A stretch of DNA of 64,000 nucleotides from Qipengyuania aestuarii (GTDB lineage: Bacteria > Pseudomonadota > Alphaproteobacteria > Sphingomonadales > Sphingomonadaceae): the NCBI RefSeq assembly GCF_019711535.1, contig NZ_JAIGNP010000003.1:1-64000 (forward strand), in the 5' to 3' direction. The translations under genes were made by a program, and so were the position numbers. The notes under the pieces are model-generated. The model was not told the DNA's origin. It saw only the letters and a list, made by a program, of their open reading frames with translations, and made no database searches. Below, piece by piece: positions 1 through 8,713 of this stretch; the stretch's first letter is position 1, and each line of letters starts with the position of its first letter.

Positions 1-42
1 GCGTCCGGTAGAAACCGTCAGCGCCGCGTCGGTGAGGGCCAT
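1..42 (-). CDS. Possible 5' end of a divergent gene cut by the left edge
   Basis: An ATG on the minus strand at position 42 opens 14 codons that run without a stop to the window edge. Just upstream on that strand is a G-rich stretch (GGTGGGG) that could serve as a weak ribosome binding site. Fourteen residues are too few to name a family. The position, divergent from the aldehyde oxidoreductase operon with palindromes in between, would suit a regulator, but that is inference from layout only. Confidence 0.25.
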   Translation of the reverse strand, partial: MALTDAALTVSTGR

Positions 43-216
43 CTAGGCCCCACCCAAGATTCGGTCAATGGGTTTTTTGCAGGAATATTTCAAAAGCTGG
101 AAATATCCCGGAATTCCGCCATTCCGGATCGGCCGCTGGATGCTCTCACCCGGGAGCCGGCCAGAGCGCTCCTCGTAAAAAGCCTCTTTCAGCTCTTGGC
201 TCCTGTCGAAAAGAGG

Positions 217-270
217 CGATTCCCATACTGGAATCGTCCCGCAGCGATTCCCTCAGAAGGAATCGATTCC
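217..270. promoter_or_regulatory. Tandem palindromic operator candidate upstream of the pao operon
   Basis: Two inverted repeats with the same half-sites, CGATTCC and GGAATCG, lie at 217-223/230-236 and 245-251/259-265. A third CGATTCC at 264-270 overlaps the last arm and makes the perfect 12-bp palindrome GGAATCGATTCC at 259-270. The two dyad centres are about 28 bp apart, close to three helical turns. They end 63 bp before the start of paoA, where a promoter would be expected. This arrangement is typical of sites for a dimeric transcription factor; the factor is not identified. Confidence 0.6.
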
Positions 271-333
271 CCTTGTCAGTGATTCTCGGACACCTTCTGC
301 GCCTTGCGCATTATGGTTTCGAAGGAGGCGTCT

Positions 334-840
334 TTGTCCGACACCATATCAATCAATGGAACTGCCCATCCGACCCCCGATGATCCGAGAACATCGCTGC
401 TGGACTTCCTGCGGCAGGATCTCGGACTGAACGGCACCAAGAAGGGCTGCGACCATGGTCAGTGCGGCGCCTGCACCGTCATGGTCAACGGCGTCAGGAT
501 AAACAGCTGCCTCACGCTGGCCGCCATGCATGACGGTGACGAGGTCACCACGATCGAAGGACTGGGTACGCCCGAAGCTCCTTCCCCGCTGCAAAAGGCG
601 TTTCTCGAACACGACGGCTATCAATGCGGCTATTGCACCCCCGGGCAGATCTGTTCCGCGACGGCCATGCTTAAGGAACTGGCAGCCGACTGGCCCAGCG
701 ATGCCAGCGAGAGCCTGGAAGGCAAGATCGCGCTGTCGGGCGAGGAAATTCGTGAACGTATGAGCGGCAATCTGTGCCGCTGCGGTGCCTATGCGAATAT
801 CGTCGCGGCTATTCGCGAAGTTGCGGAGCAAGGCGCGTGA
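334..840 (+). CDS. paoA: Aldehyde oxidoreductase, [2Fe-2S] subunit (PaoA/YagT type)
   Basis: Small iron-sulfur subunit of a xanthine-oxidase-family molybdoenzyme; it passes electrons from the molybdenum site to FAD. An N-terminal ferredoxin-like cluster motif CDHGQCGAC (Cys39, 44, 47, then Cys59) is followed by a C-terminal second-cluster domain with CGYCTPG and CRCG. The start is taken as TTG 334 because AAGGAGG at 322-328 sits 5 nt before it; the ATG at 313 and TTG at 304 lie before or over that site and have no SD of their own. This gives 168 residues. E. coli PaoA is longer because it carries a Tat signal; none is present here, so the complex may be cytoplasmic. It overlaps paoB by four bases. 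Confidence 0.93.
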   Translation: MSDTISINGTAHPTPDDPRTSLLDFLRQDLGLNGTKKGCDHGQCGACTVMVNGVRINSCLTLAAMHDGDEVTTIEGLGTPEAPSPLQKAFLEHDGYQCGYCTPGQICSATAMLKELAADWPSDASESLEGKIALSGEEIRERMSGNLCRCGAYANIVAAIREVAEQGA

Positions 841-1823
841 AGCCCTTTCAATACGCCCGCGCCCGAACACTCGTTGATGCAGCGCAGATCACGGCAAAAG
901 AGGACGCCATTCCGATCGCCGGCGGGACCAATCTGCTCGACCTCATGAAGCTGCAGGTCGAGACGCCCGATGAACTGGCCGATATCAACCGCATCGGCTT
1001 TGGCGAAATCGAAGACAGTGATGATGGCGGCCTTTCGATCGGTGCGCTGGCGACGAACACTGCAACCGCCGTCCATTCGCGCGTGCGGTCCGATTATCCC
1101 GTGCTGGCCCGCGCCATCCTTGCCGGTGCGACCCAGCAATTGCGCAACAAGGCCACCACGGGCGGCAATCTGTGCCAGCGCACGCGGTGCTATTACTTCA
1201 CCAATATCGACCAGCCCTGCAACAAGCGCGAACCGGGCAGCGGATGCGGAGCCATCGACGGCATCGCGAAGCTGCACGCCGTGCTTGGAACGAGCAGCCA
1301 GTGTATCGCCACCTATCCCGGCGACATGGCAGTAGCGCTGAGCGCGCTCGATGCGCAGGTCAAGATAGCCACACCTCAAGGCGGCGAGCGCACGGTCCCG
1401 GTGCAGGACTTCCACTGCCTCCCTGGCGACACGCCCTGGCGCGAGAATGTATTGGAAGCCGGCGAGATCATCACGGCAGTCACCCTTCCCCCTCCTGTCA
1501 GCGGCACGCAGATCTATCGCAAGGTTCGCGAACGATCGTCCTATGCCTTTGCCCTGGTGTCGGTGGCGGCGATCATTGAATTGAAGGACGGCAAATTTTC
1601 ACGCGCCGATCTGGCGTTCGGCGGGCTGGCCCACAAACCCTGGCATGATCCCCGGATTACGGAAGCGCTGGTTGGCCAGGTCCCTTCGTCCGAACTCTTC
1701 GACCGCGCTGCAGATATCCTGCTGGAAGACGCCCGCGGGTTCGGCGAGAACGATTTCAAGATTCCCCTGGCCCGGCGTACGCTTCACGCCGTCCTCGAAC
1801 AAGCAACGGAGGACGCGGCATGA
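837..1823 (+). CDS. paoB: Aldehyde oxidoreductase, FAD-binding subunit (PaoB/YagS type)
   Basis: FAD subunit of the aldehyde oxidoreductase (328 residues; E. coli PaoB is 318). The N-terminal FAD-binding motif AGGTNLLDL is near residues 27-35. A cysteine-rich insert between about residues 112 and 140 (LCQRTRCYYF, QPCNK, GSGCGA) matches the extra [4Fe-4S] cluster that separates PaoB from ordinary xanthine dehydrogenase FAD subunits. GTG 837 is chosen because it overlaps the paoA stop (GTGA) and gives an N-terminus MKPFQYARA typical of the family; an earlier in-frame start at 774 would run far into paoA. Translationally coupled on both sides. Confidence 0.93.
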   Translation: MKPFQYARARTLVDAAQITAKEDAIPIAGGTNLLDLMKLQVETPDELADINRIGFGEIEDSDDGGLSIGALATNTATAVHSRVRSDYPVLARAILAGATQQLRNKATTGGNLCQRTRCYYFTNIDQPCNKREPGSGCGAIDGIAKLHAVLGTSSQCIATYPGDMAVALSALDAQVKIATPQGGERTVPVQDFHCLPGDTPWRENVLEAGEIITAVTLPPPVSGTQIYRKVRERSSYAFALVSVAAIIELKDGKFSRADLAFGGLAHKPWHDPRITEALVGQVPSSELFDRAADILLEDARGFGENDFKIPLARRTLHAVLEQATEDAA

Positions 1824-4009
1824 CCGTCCATTTCAAACAGGACAAGCCGGACAAGGCCAACCGCCTCGACGATATGAAACAGGGCGTGCTGGGCAAAGCG
1901 CTGCCCCGTGTCGAGGGACTGGCCAAAGTGACCGGCACTGCGCCCTATGCGGCGGAATATCCGATCGCCGATTGCGCGGAAGGCGTGCTTGTTACCTCGA
2001 CCATCACGCGCGGCGAAGTGAGATCGATCGACAAGGATGCCGCGTTCGCGATGCCCGGCGTCATTGCCGTCATCGACGATCCGCTTCTCACCACGCGCGC
2101 GGCGCAGGGTACGGCCGATGAAGCTCCGCAGCAGGAGCCGGCCACAGTGTGCTATTGGGGCCAGCCCATCGCTCTCGTGGTGGCCGAGACCTTCGAGCAG
2201 GCGCGCCATGCGGCCAAGCATCTCAAGATCGAGTACCGCGAGCAAGAAGGCGCCCCGCTCGACCCGCAGGCCGTAGAGCCCGAGGAACAGGAAGACGAGA
2301 CGGTGCGCCAGGGCGATCTCGCGCATGCCATGGCGGAGGCCGCCCATGCCGTCGATGTAACCTATACGACAAAAGGCCACGCTTCGGCGGCGATGGAACC
2401 CCATGCCGCCATTGCCGAATGGGACGGCAAGACGCTTACGGTCCACGCATCGCTCCAGATGCTGAACTACAATATCAGCGAACTGGCCGATTCCCTGGAT
2501 ATGGATGAAGAGAACATCCGTTTGATCTCGCGCTTCGTTGGCGGCGGCTTCGGATCGAAGCTCGGCGTGAGCGAGGAAACTGTCGCGGCCTCGATCGCGG
2601 CCAAGCAACTAGAGCGGCCGGTGCGCGTCGTCATGTCGCGTCAGCAGGTGTTCCAGTGCATCATGCGCCGTTCGGAAACCACCCAGCGGCTTCGCCTGTG
2701 CGTGGATAGCGATGGCAAGCTTACCGGCTTCGGTCACCAGGCGCTCGTTTCCAACCTTCCGGGTGAAACCTTTGCGGAACCCGTGCTGCAATCATCCCAC
2801 TTCCTCTATGGCGGCGAAAACCGCGAACTGCTGCTGGAGGTGGCCCGCATTCATCAGATGACGGCCGGATCGGTGCGCGCGCCGGGTGAAGCGGTAGGCA
2901 TGCCAGCGCTCGAAGGGGCGATGGATGTGCTGGCGGAAAAAGCGGGCATCGACCCGGTCGAACTGCGCCTGAAGAATATTCCGGAAAAGGATCCCGAAGA
3001 AGGCCTGCCCTTCTCGTCGCACAAGCTGGCCGAATGTCTCAAGCAGGGGGCGGAAGCCTTTGGCTGGGACCATGGACCGCGCCAGCCGCGACACACGCAG
3101 GAAGGCGAATGGTGGGTCGGCACCGGCATGGCAAGCGCGGCGCGGGTGCACAACATCGCCGAGGCAAAGGCACGCGTCACGCTGAAAGCCGATGGCAGTG
3201 CGCTGGTCGAAACGGATATGACCGATATCGGGACCGGCACCTACACCGTCGTGGCGCAGCTGGCCGGCGAAATGCTCGGCCTTCCGCCCGAAAAGGTGCT
3301 CGTGGACCTCGGCGATACACGCCATCCCCGCGGCCCAGGCTCAGGCGGTAGCTGGGGTGCATCGTCAATCGGCTCTGCGGTTTACGTCGCCTGTCTCGCT
3401 CTACGCGAAGAGCTGGCGGACCGGATCGGCATCGAGGAAAGCGAGCTGGAGCTGTCGGACGGCAAGGCATCTGCGGGCGAAAGCCTGACCGACCTGCTCG
3501 ATGGCAAGGATCTTGCCCGCGAAGGCCATTACGAACCCGGTGATATCGAGGATGATTTCACCGCATCGGGTTTCGGCGCCTTTTTCGCGCAAGTCCGGGT
3601 CAACCGCTTCACCGGCGAAACGCGGGTCGACCGGATGCTGGGCGCATTCGGCTTTGGCCGGGTGCTGAACCACAAGACTGCCCGCTCGCAATGTCTTGGC
3701 GGCATTACCTGGAGCATCGGCGTAGCGCTTACCGAAGCGCTCGAATTTGATCCTACCGACGGGCATCTGGTGAATTGCGACCTTGCGGAATATCACGTGC
3801 CTGTTCACCGCGACGTGCCCGATCTCGACGTGATCATGGTGGAAGAACGCGATCCCGCAGCAAGCCCGATCCAGGCCAAGGGTATCGGCGAACTGGGTAT
3901 GTGCGGAGGAGCGGCGGCGATTGCCAATGCGATCTACAATGCCTGCGGCGCGCGCATCTTCGATTATCCGATGACGCCCGATCGCGTGCTGGCAGCCATG
4001 CCCGACTGA
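1820..4009 (+). CDS. paoC: Aldehyde oxidoreductase, molybdenum-binding catalytic subunit (PaoC/YagR type)
   Basis: Large catalytic subunit, 729 residues, matching the 732 of E. coli PaoC. It carries the hammerhead domain at the N-terminus (GKALPRVEGLAKVTG), glycine-rich molybdopterin contacts (FVGGGFGSK near 240, RAPGE near 354) and the C-terminal GIGELG motif whose glutamate is the catalytic base in this family. It hydroxylates aldehydes to acids, usually broad-range aromatic aldehydes. ATG 1820 overlaps the paoB stop (ATGA) with GGAGG just upstream. The following XdhC-like gene starts on its stop codon, so five genes are probably one transcript. Confidence 0.95.
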   Translation: MTVHFKQDKPDKANRLDDMKQGVLGKALPRVEGLAKVTGTAPYAAEYPIADCAEGVLVTSTITRGEVRSIDKDAAFAMPGVIAVIDDPLLTTRAAQGTADEAPQQEPATVCYWGQPIALVVAETFEQARHAAKHLKIEYREQEGAPLDPQAVEPEEQEDETVRQGDLAHAMAEAAHAVDVTYTTKGHASAAMEPHAAIAEWDGKTLTVHASLQMLNYNISELADSLDMDEENIRLISRFVGGGFGSKLGVSEETVAASIAAKQLERPVRVVMSRQQVFQCIMRRSETTQRLRLCVDSDGKLTGFGHQALVSNLPGETFAEPVLQSSHFLYGGENRELLLEVARIHQMTAGSVRAPGEAVGMPALEGAMDVLAEKAGIDPVELRLKNIPEKDPEEGLPFSSHKLAECLKQGAEAFGWDHGPRQPRHTQEGEWWVGTGMASAARVHNIAEAKARVTLKADGSALVETDMTDIGTGTYTVVAQLAGEMLGLPPEKVLVDLGDTRHPRGPGSGGSWGASSIGSAVYVACLALREELADRIGIEESELELSDGKASAGESLTDLLDGKDLAREGHYEPGDIEDDFTASGFGAFFAQVRVNRFTGETRVDRMLGAFGFGRVLNHKTARSQCLGGITWSIGVALTEALEFDPTDGHLVNCDLAEYHVPVHRDVPDLDVIMVEERDPAASPIQAKGIGELGMCGGAAAIANAIYNACGARIFDYPMTPDRVLAAMPD

Positions 4010-4860
4010 TGCTGAAGGAGCGTACCAAGGCCCTATCCCTGAGCGATGATCACGCCGCGCTGGAGGCGGCGTGCAATCAGGGCGTGGGGCTGTGCACGAT
4101 TGTCGGAATCGACGGCAGTTTCTCGCGCCGTCTCGGTGCCCAGCTTGCCGTCATGCCCGATGGAAGCACGCTGGGCAGTCTGGCAGACGGCTGCCTCGAA
4201 GCGCAACTGACCGCCGACATGCGCGCTCTGCAGCAGCCGGTGGTCACGCGCTATGGCCGCGGGTCTGATGTCATCGATTTCCGCCTGCCCTGCGGCAGCG
4301 GGCTCGATATCCTGCTCAACCCGGCACCGGATCGGGGCGCCTGCCAGCGGGCCATCGAACGTCTCGCCGGACGCCAGGCTGCCAGCCTAAAGCTTCCCGG
4401 CATTTCTCCGCTTAAGGACAGACGCTACATTCCCGCGCTGCGGATTGCGGCTTTCGGAGAGGGGCCGGAACTCGCCAAGCTGGGAGAACTGGCACAGGCG
4501 CTCGAAATCGATCTCGATTGCCGTGATAAAAGCCGGCTCTCGCTCGGACAGAAGGCTGCCGGCTGCGAATTTGATCGCTGGACAGCCGCGCTGCTGCTGT
4601 TTCACGATCACGAATGGGAACTTCCCTTGCTGGAGCAGGCGCTCGACAGCGACGCCTTCTATGTCGGCGCGCAAGGGGGCGAAAACGCTCGCATAGCCCG
4701 GACCATGGCGCTGACGAAGCGCGGGGTTGCGGAAGAACGGATCGCGCGCATCCACAGCCCGATCGGACTGATCCCCTCCTGCAAGACCCCTGCCTCGCTC
4801 GCCCTGTCCGCTCTGGCAGAGATCGTGGCGGAATATGAACGGCTCCATGCCGCCGCCTGA
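4009..4860 (+). CDS. XdhC/CoxI-family molybdenum cofactor chaperone
   Basis: XdhC-family protein of 283 residues, equivalent in role to PaoD: it binds molybdenum cofactor, has it sulfurated and inserts it into the apo-enzyme. The N-terminal XdhC domain shows a GLCTIVGIDGSFSRR segment, and GSLADGCLEAQL follows at about 60; the C-terminal Rossmann domain ends in GAQGGENARIAR, IHSPIGL and SALAEIVAEY. ATG 4009 shares its A with the paoC stop (TGATG), a strong coupling signal; the longer open frame from 3775 lies inside paoC and is rejected. The MocA-like gene begins 26 nt before its end. Confidence 0.88.
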   Translation: MLKERTKALSLSDDHAALEAACNQGVGLCTIVGIDGSFSRRLGAQLAVMPDGSTLGSLADGCLEAQLTADMRALQQPVVTRYGRGSDVIDFRLPCGSGLDILLNPAPDRGACQRAIERLAGRQAASLKLPGISPLKDRRYIPALRIAAFGEGPELAKLGELAQALEIDLDCRDKSRLSLGQKAAGCEFDRWTAALLLFHDHEWELPLLEQALDSDAFYVGAQGGENARIARTMALTKRGVAEERIARIHSPIGLIPSCKTPASLALSALAEIVAEYERLHAAA

Positions 4861-5407
4861 CCGGGATACAGCGGTCATTCTCCTCGCCGCCGGCCGCAGC
4901 GATCGGTTCGGAGGCGATAAACTCTCGGCACATTTTCGCGGCAAGCCCTTGTGGGAATGGGCCGCATGCTGCGCCGAAGAGGCCGGGTTTGCGCATCTCT
5001 ATCTGGTTGTCGGCGACCATTCCAAGATCCGTAGCCGCCAGAACTGGCGCACAATCGTCAATCCGGATGCTGCCCGCGGGATGGGGACTTCGATCGCGGC
5101 GGGGGTCGCAGCCGCGGCCGAGCATCGACGGATCGTTATCGCGCTGGCGGACATGCCGATGGTCGATCCCGATCATCTTCGTCTGCTTGCAGCCGGAGAA
5201 GGCACTGTCTTTACGCGCCAGACAGACGGTTCGGCGGGTTGCCCGGCCGCCTTCGACCGGGCCAGCTTCGGCGCCCTCCGCACTCTCGATGGCGATCGCG
5301 GAGCGCGGAGCCTGTCACTGCCGGATGCGCGCATCATCGATCCTGGCGAACATGCGCTGGTAATCGATATCGACACCCCGTCCGAACTAGCCCGCTACCA
5401 GGACTAG
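4835..5407 (+). CDS. mocA: MocA-like molybdenum cofactor cytidylyltransferase
   Basis: Nucleotidyltransferase of the MobA/MocA family, 190 residues. The signature ILLAAGRSDRFGGDKL at about residues 14-29 is the nucleotide-binding loop plus catalytic lysine; DMPMVDPDHL and NPDAARGMGTS follow. MocA adds CMP to molybdopterin to make the dinucleotide cofactor used by PaoC-type enzymes, so its place at the end of this operon fits MocA better than the GMP-adding MobA. It overlaps the XdhC-like gene by 26 nt. ATG 4847 is an alternative start, but the ATG at 4835 has a GGCGGA site just upstream. Confidence 0.85.
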   Translation: MNGSMPPPDRDTAVILLAAGRSDRFGGDKLSAHFRGKPLWEWAACCAEEAGFAHLYLVVGDHSKIRSRQNWRTIVNPDAARGMGTSIAAGVAAAAEHRRIVIALADMPMVDPDHLRLLAAGEGTVFTRQTDGSAGCPAAFDRASFGALRTLDGDRGARSLSLPDARIIDPGEHALVIDIDTPSELARYQD

Positions 5408-5590
5408 GTGCGCACAGCATAATCGAGGTTCCCGCGATGAACCGTTTGGTCACCGCTGGTTTCGGGCATGTTTCACTACGGGACATCCCCCACACGCGCC
5501 CCCTGCGACTCACTTAATCGCGTATTTTCTAATCAAGAGAAAATGAAATCACCCCCGAACTTCGAGTTTCGGGTCGCGCAGGATCAAACG

Positions 5591-5926
5591 ATGCAAGAAC
5601 AATCGATCACGACTACGCAAGGGTCGGATAACCACGCATATCGCTATGCGAACACCAAGCCGCTTACCGTCTTCGCTCTGGCCGCAGTAGCCGCGGTAGG
5701 CGCTCTGGGTATGGTCTGGGGCGCTCAGTCCGCGCTAGCCAATGCGACGGACGAAGCGGCCATCGCCAGCCCACCGGATCTCAAGGCGTTCATCGGTGCC
5801 ATCGAAGATCGCGGCGAAGCGATCATCAATCTCACGGCTCTGGATACGTCAGAGACCGACGAAGGTAAGCGCCGCTTTTCCGGCGAAAATACCGATCACG
5901 ATCAGCCCATCGACCAATCTGTCTAA
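5591..5926 (+). CDS. Small single-pass membrane protein, unknown function
   Basis: Protein of 111 residues that I do not recognise. A polar N-terminus of about 25 residues is followed by one hydrophobic helix (TVFALAAVAAVGALGMVWGA, about 30-49) and an acidic, Ser/Asp-rich tail. It could be a tail-out membrane anchor or an uncleaved signal; ALA sites after the helix would also allow cleavage. ATG 5591 is chosen because an AGGA site lies 7 nt upstream; ATG 5543 is in frame and gives 16 more residues. It stands alone between the pao operon and the PgaC-like gene. The perfect palindrome at 5954-5965 downstream lacks a T run. Confidence 0.5.
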   Translation: MQEQSITTTQGSDNHAYRYANTKPLTVFALAAVAAVGALGMVWGAQSALANATDEAAIASPPDLKAFIGAIEDRGEAIINLTALDTSETDEGKRRFSGENTDHDQPIDQSV

Positions 5927-6114
5927 AATACTGTCCTGCACCGCTACGCTCCTGCTTCGCGAAGCTGCAGGCGGTCGCAGAATATATTGAAGGCACCATT
6001 TCGTAACAGGGTTACCGGGGGGTTAACCTTTTGCGCGAACTGATGGCGGCAAACGGCTCATGCGCACTGCGATGACGCCGGCCGCGATTTACTAGCAATC
6101 AAGGTTCACCCCAA

Positions 6115-7488
6115 TTGAATTACTTTGAGCCCATCGGGGGCGCACGGTCCCCCGAAAGTCAGGAATTCTGGAACAAGCACCGCAACAAGGTGCGCAGGCG
6201 GTATCTCGTCGCCCTTGCGTTCGCGCTGGGGTGGGTGCTGCTGAGCATCTGGATGTCGCTTCCCTGGCTGTCGGACCTCGGCAATCTCGCCACGCCTCTC
6301 GTCGCGCTCTTCGTGCTGACCTTCATCGCCTATGTCCCCGGCTTCATGAATGCCTTTCTCCTCGTCAGCCTGGTGCTGCGGCCCCAGTCACGGCGAGAAA
6401 CCCCGGCCAGCTGGCCGGGCATCACCATTCTGGTCGCCGCCTATCAGGAAGAAGAGCTGATCGGTGCCACGCTGCAAAGCATCGCCCAGCTGGAATATCC
6501 GGGCGAGCTGGAAATCCTCGTCATGGACGATGGATCGACCGACCGCACGTCCGATCGCGTGATCGAAAACAAGGCGCTGTTCGACGGTCTCGCCAACATG
6601 GACCTGCGGCTGGTCCGCGAAGTGCAGAACCGCGGCAAGGCGCGCGTGCTCAATCACGGCCTCGAACTTGCCAGCCACGAACTCATCGTGACGATCGATG
6701 CCGACACGCTGCTGGAAAAAGGCTGCATCGTCAGCCTGATCGAACATCTGGTCGCCAGCCCGCCCGAAACCGCGGCTATCGCGGGGACCGTCTTCGTCGC
6801 CAATCACGACGACAGCTGGATCACCCGCGCGCAGCAGTGGGACTATTTCCACGGCATCGCCGCGGTGAAACGCATGCAGGGCATGTATTACGGAACGCTG
6901 GTCGCGCAGGGCGCCTTCTCGATCTATCGCAAGCAGGCGGTGCTGGATGTCGGCGGCTGGCCAGATACGGTCGGAGAAGACATCGTTTTGACGTGGTCGC
7001 TGCTGCGGCGGGGGCTGGTCGTGCGCCATGCCGAAGACGCGATCGCGTGGACCAATGCGCCCAAGACATTTGGCGAACTGGCCAAGCAGCGTAAACGCTG
7101 GGCGCGCGGCATGATCGAAGCCCTGTCGATCCACAAGGCGCTCCTGGCCAAGCGCAACCTGCGCACGATGCTGATCTGGTGGAACCTGCTGTTCGTCAGC
7201 ATCGATCTCGTATTCACACTCGCTTTCCTGCCGGGACTGATCCTCGCAGTCTTGGGAATTTACTGGCTCGCCGGTCCGATCACCCTTCTGGTGCTTCCGC
7301 TGGCGGCGCTCTGGAACGTGGTGATCTTCCGCATTCAGACCCGGATGCTCAAGCGGATGGATGTGAAGATGGAAAAGAGCTTCATCGGCTTCATCCTCTA
7401 CGCTTTCATCTACCCCCTACTGATGCAGCCCGTGTCCGTCTGGGGCTACTTTGCCGAGCTCTTCGGAGGCAAGAAACAATGGAACTGA
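6115..7488 (+). CDS. PgaC/IcaA-like processive family 2 glycosyltransferase
   Basis: Membrane GT2 enzyme of 457 residues. Two membrane segments (about 29-50 and 59-88) precede the cytoplasmic GT-A domain with VMDDGST (about 136-142), DADT (195-198), the acceptor motif GED (287-289) and QRKRW (325-329), the set of a processive synthase such as poly-N-acetylglucosamine, hyaluronan or cellulose synthases. Three further membrane helices follow. It starts at TTG 6115 with AAGG about 10 nt upstream. The next gene, an outer-membrane barrel, overlaps its end by 10 nt, so the pair may be a minimal polymer synthesis/export unit separate from the Wzx/Wzy locus. The polymer cannot be told from sequence. 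Confidence 0.85.
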   Translation: MNYFEPIGGARSPESQEFWNKHRNKVRRRYLVALAFALGWVLLSIWMSLPWLSDLGNLATPLVALFVLTFIAYVPGFMNAFLLVSLVLRPQSRRETPASWPGITILVAAYQEEELIGATLQSIAQLEYPGELEILVMDDGSTDRTSDRVIENKALFDGLANMDLRLVREVQNRGKARVLNHGLELASHELIVTIDADTLLEKGCIVSLIEHLVASPPETAAIAGTVFVANHDDSWITRAQQWDYFHGIAAVKRMQGMYYGTLVAQGAFSIYRKQAVLDVGGWPDTVGEDIVLTWSLLRRGLVVRHAEDAIAWTNAPKTFGELAKQRKRWARGMIEALSIHKALLAKRNLRTMLIWWNLLFVSIDLVFTLAFLPGLILAVLGIYWLAGPITLLVLPLAALWNVVIFRIQTRMLKRMDVKMEKSFIGFILYAFIYPLLMQPVSVWGYFAELFGGKKQWN

Positions 7489-8411
7489 AATTCGCCCTGC
7501 GCGCAGCAGCGGCGCTGTCCGCGCTGTGCCTGTCGCCCGCGCATCTGTCCGCCCAGGATCTGGAATCTGCCCCGGCGGCAGGCGCCGAGGTCTTTTACTC
7601 AAGTGATAGCGACGACACCGAAATCGTCCGCACGGCGATCGATCTCGATATCGCGAACCGCGGCGAGGATAGCCGTTATGGTATCAGGCTGGAAAAGGCC
7701 TGGTACGATCCGTCCGGCACAGGCACGCGCGAAAAGGAACGCGTGTTTCTGCGCGCGGCAGACGTATCGGGCGACTGGACCTGGTCGGCGCTGGTAGGCA
7801 CCGATGGCGATACGGTCATCGGCTCCGTGTCTGTTCACGACGAAGCCCCATGGCGCAAGGAAGCCTTCATCGAGCGCGATATCGTGGCCACTCCGCGCGG
7901 GCTGGACGAAGGCATCTATTCGACCTTCGGCGGCGCCGCGATCGACATTCCGGTGGACGACAGGAACATTTTCACCGTTCTCGGCGGCGTCCAGGAATTT
8001 ACCGGCGATAACGTCAGGCTGCATGCGCGGGCCAATTACGTCCATGTGCTCGATCCGGAACTGGGCCTGAGCGCTCAGCTGCGGACACGCTATTTCCATT
8101 CGAGCGAACCGAACGAATTCGATTACTATTCCCCGCGCTATTACGTTCAGGTCCTGCCGGTCGCCCAGCTCCGGCGCTTCGTTTCGCGCTGGGAACTGGT
8201 CGGCGCGGTCGGTGTGGGCGTGCAGAAAGATGCCGCGTCCGACTGGCGCAGATCGGACTTTCTCAACCTGCGGGTTCGCAGCCCCAGAAACGATCGCAAC
8301 TGGCAGGTGCAGGCGGATCTTACCTATACCAGCCAGCCCGGCGACAACGCGGTATCGGGTGGAGACTATAGCTATCTGCAGACCCGAATCGGCGTGCTTC
8401 GCCGCTTCTGA
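7479..8411 (+). CDS. Outer-membrane beta-barrel protein coupled to the PgaC-like synthase
   Basis: Secreted protein of 310 residues. A clean signal peptide ends near AHLSAQ (about residue 24). The mature part alternates short amphipathic strands rich in Tyr/Arg/Asp and ends in Phe (GVLRRF), the classical outer-membrane insertion signature. ATG 7479 has GGAGG at 7465-7469 and overlaps the synthase gene by 10 nt; the larger open frame from 7179 lies inside the synthase. By position it resembles the barrel half of PgaA or YaiO-like proteins, so export of the polymer made by its partner is likely but inferred. Confidence 0.72.
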   Translation: MELKFALRAAAALSALCLSPAHLSAQDLESAPAAGAEVFYSSDSDDTEIVRTAIDLDIANRGEDSRYGIRLEKAWYDPSGTGTREKERVFLRAADVSGDWTWSALVGTDGDTVIGSVSVHDEAPWRKEAFIERDIVATPRGLDEGIYSTFGGAAIDIPVDDRNIFTVLGGVQEFTGDNVRLHARANYVHVLDPELGLSAQLRTRYFHSSEPNEFDYYSPRYYVQVLPVAQLRRFVSRWELVGAVGVGVQKDAASDWRRSDFLNLRVRSPRNDRNWQVQADLTYTSQPGDNAVSGGDYSYLQTRIGVLRRF

Positions 8412-8713
8412 CAGGATGACAATCCGGCTTGATCGTGCGGTCTAGCTGTCAATTATCCGGCCAATTTGCAGCGGGCGGAACGGACTAAATCCGGACTGCA
8501 AGCTGCCGTCTCATAGGTGTTCCATTCTGGGGCATGAGAGACTCCGCCCTAGTCGAAGGTCCGCTTTTGACTACCTCTATTGGGTATCGGCCAACGAGTC
8601 GAACAGCCTTGTCAGCCACATGACTTCAAAAGTCAGTGCGCATCATGAATGCTATGCCTGCCAGGCCCATAACAAAAGGGACGCACTACTTAGCCAATTG
8701 GGGGGTTAATACC
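8412..8713. other. Intergenic region before the LuxR-type regulator
   Basis: About 300 bp without a supported gene, holding the presumed promoter and leader of the regulator that follows. The only notable string is GGGGGGTTAA at 8700-8709, next to a CCAATTGG palindrome. The same decamer occurs at 6017-6026, about 90 bp before the PgaC-like gene. In-frame starts for the regulator also exist here (GTG 8636, ATG 8645). Confidence 0.4.

Noticed and set aside
5954..5965. Perfect palindrome GCTTCGCGAAGC after the small membrane protein gene
   Set aside because: No T run follows and the stem is only 6 bp; not enough for a terminator or operator claim.
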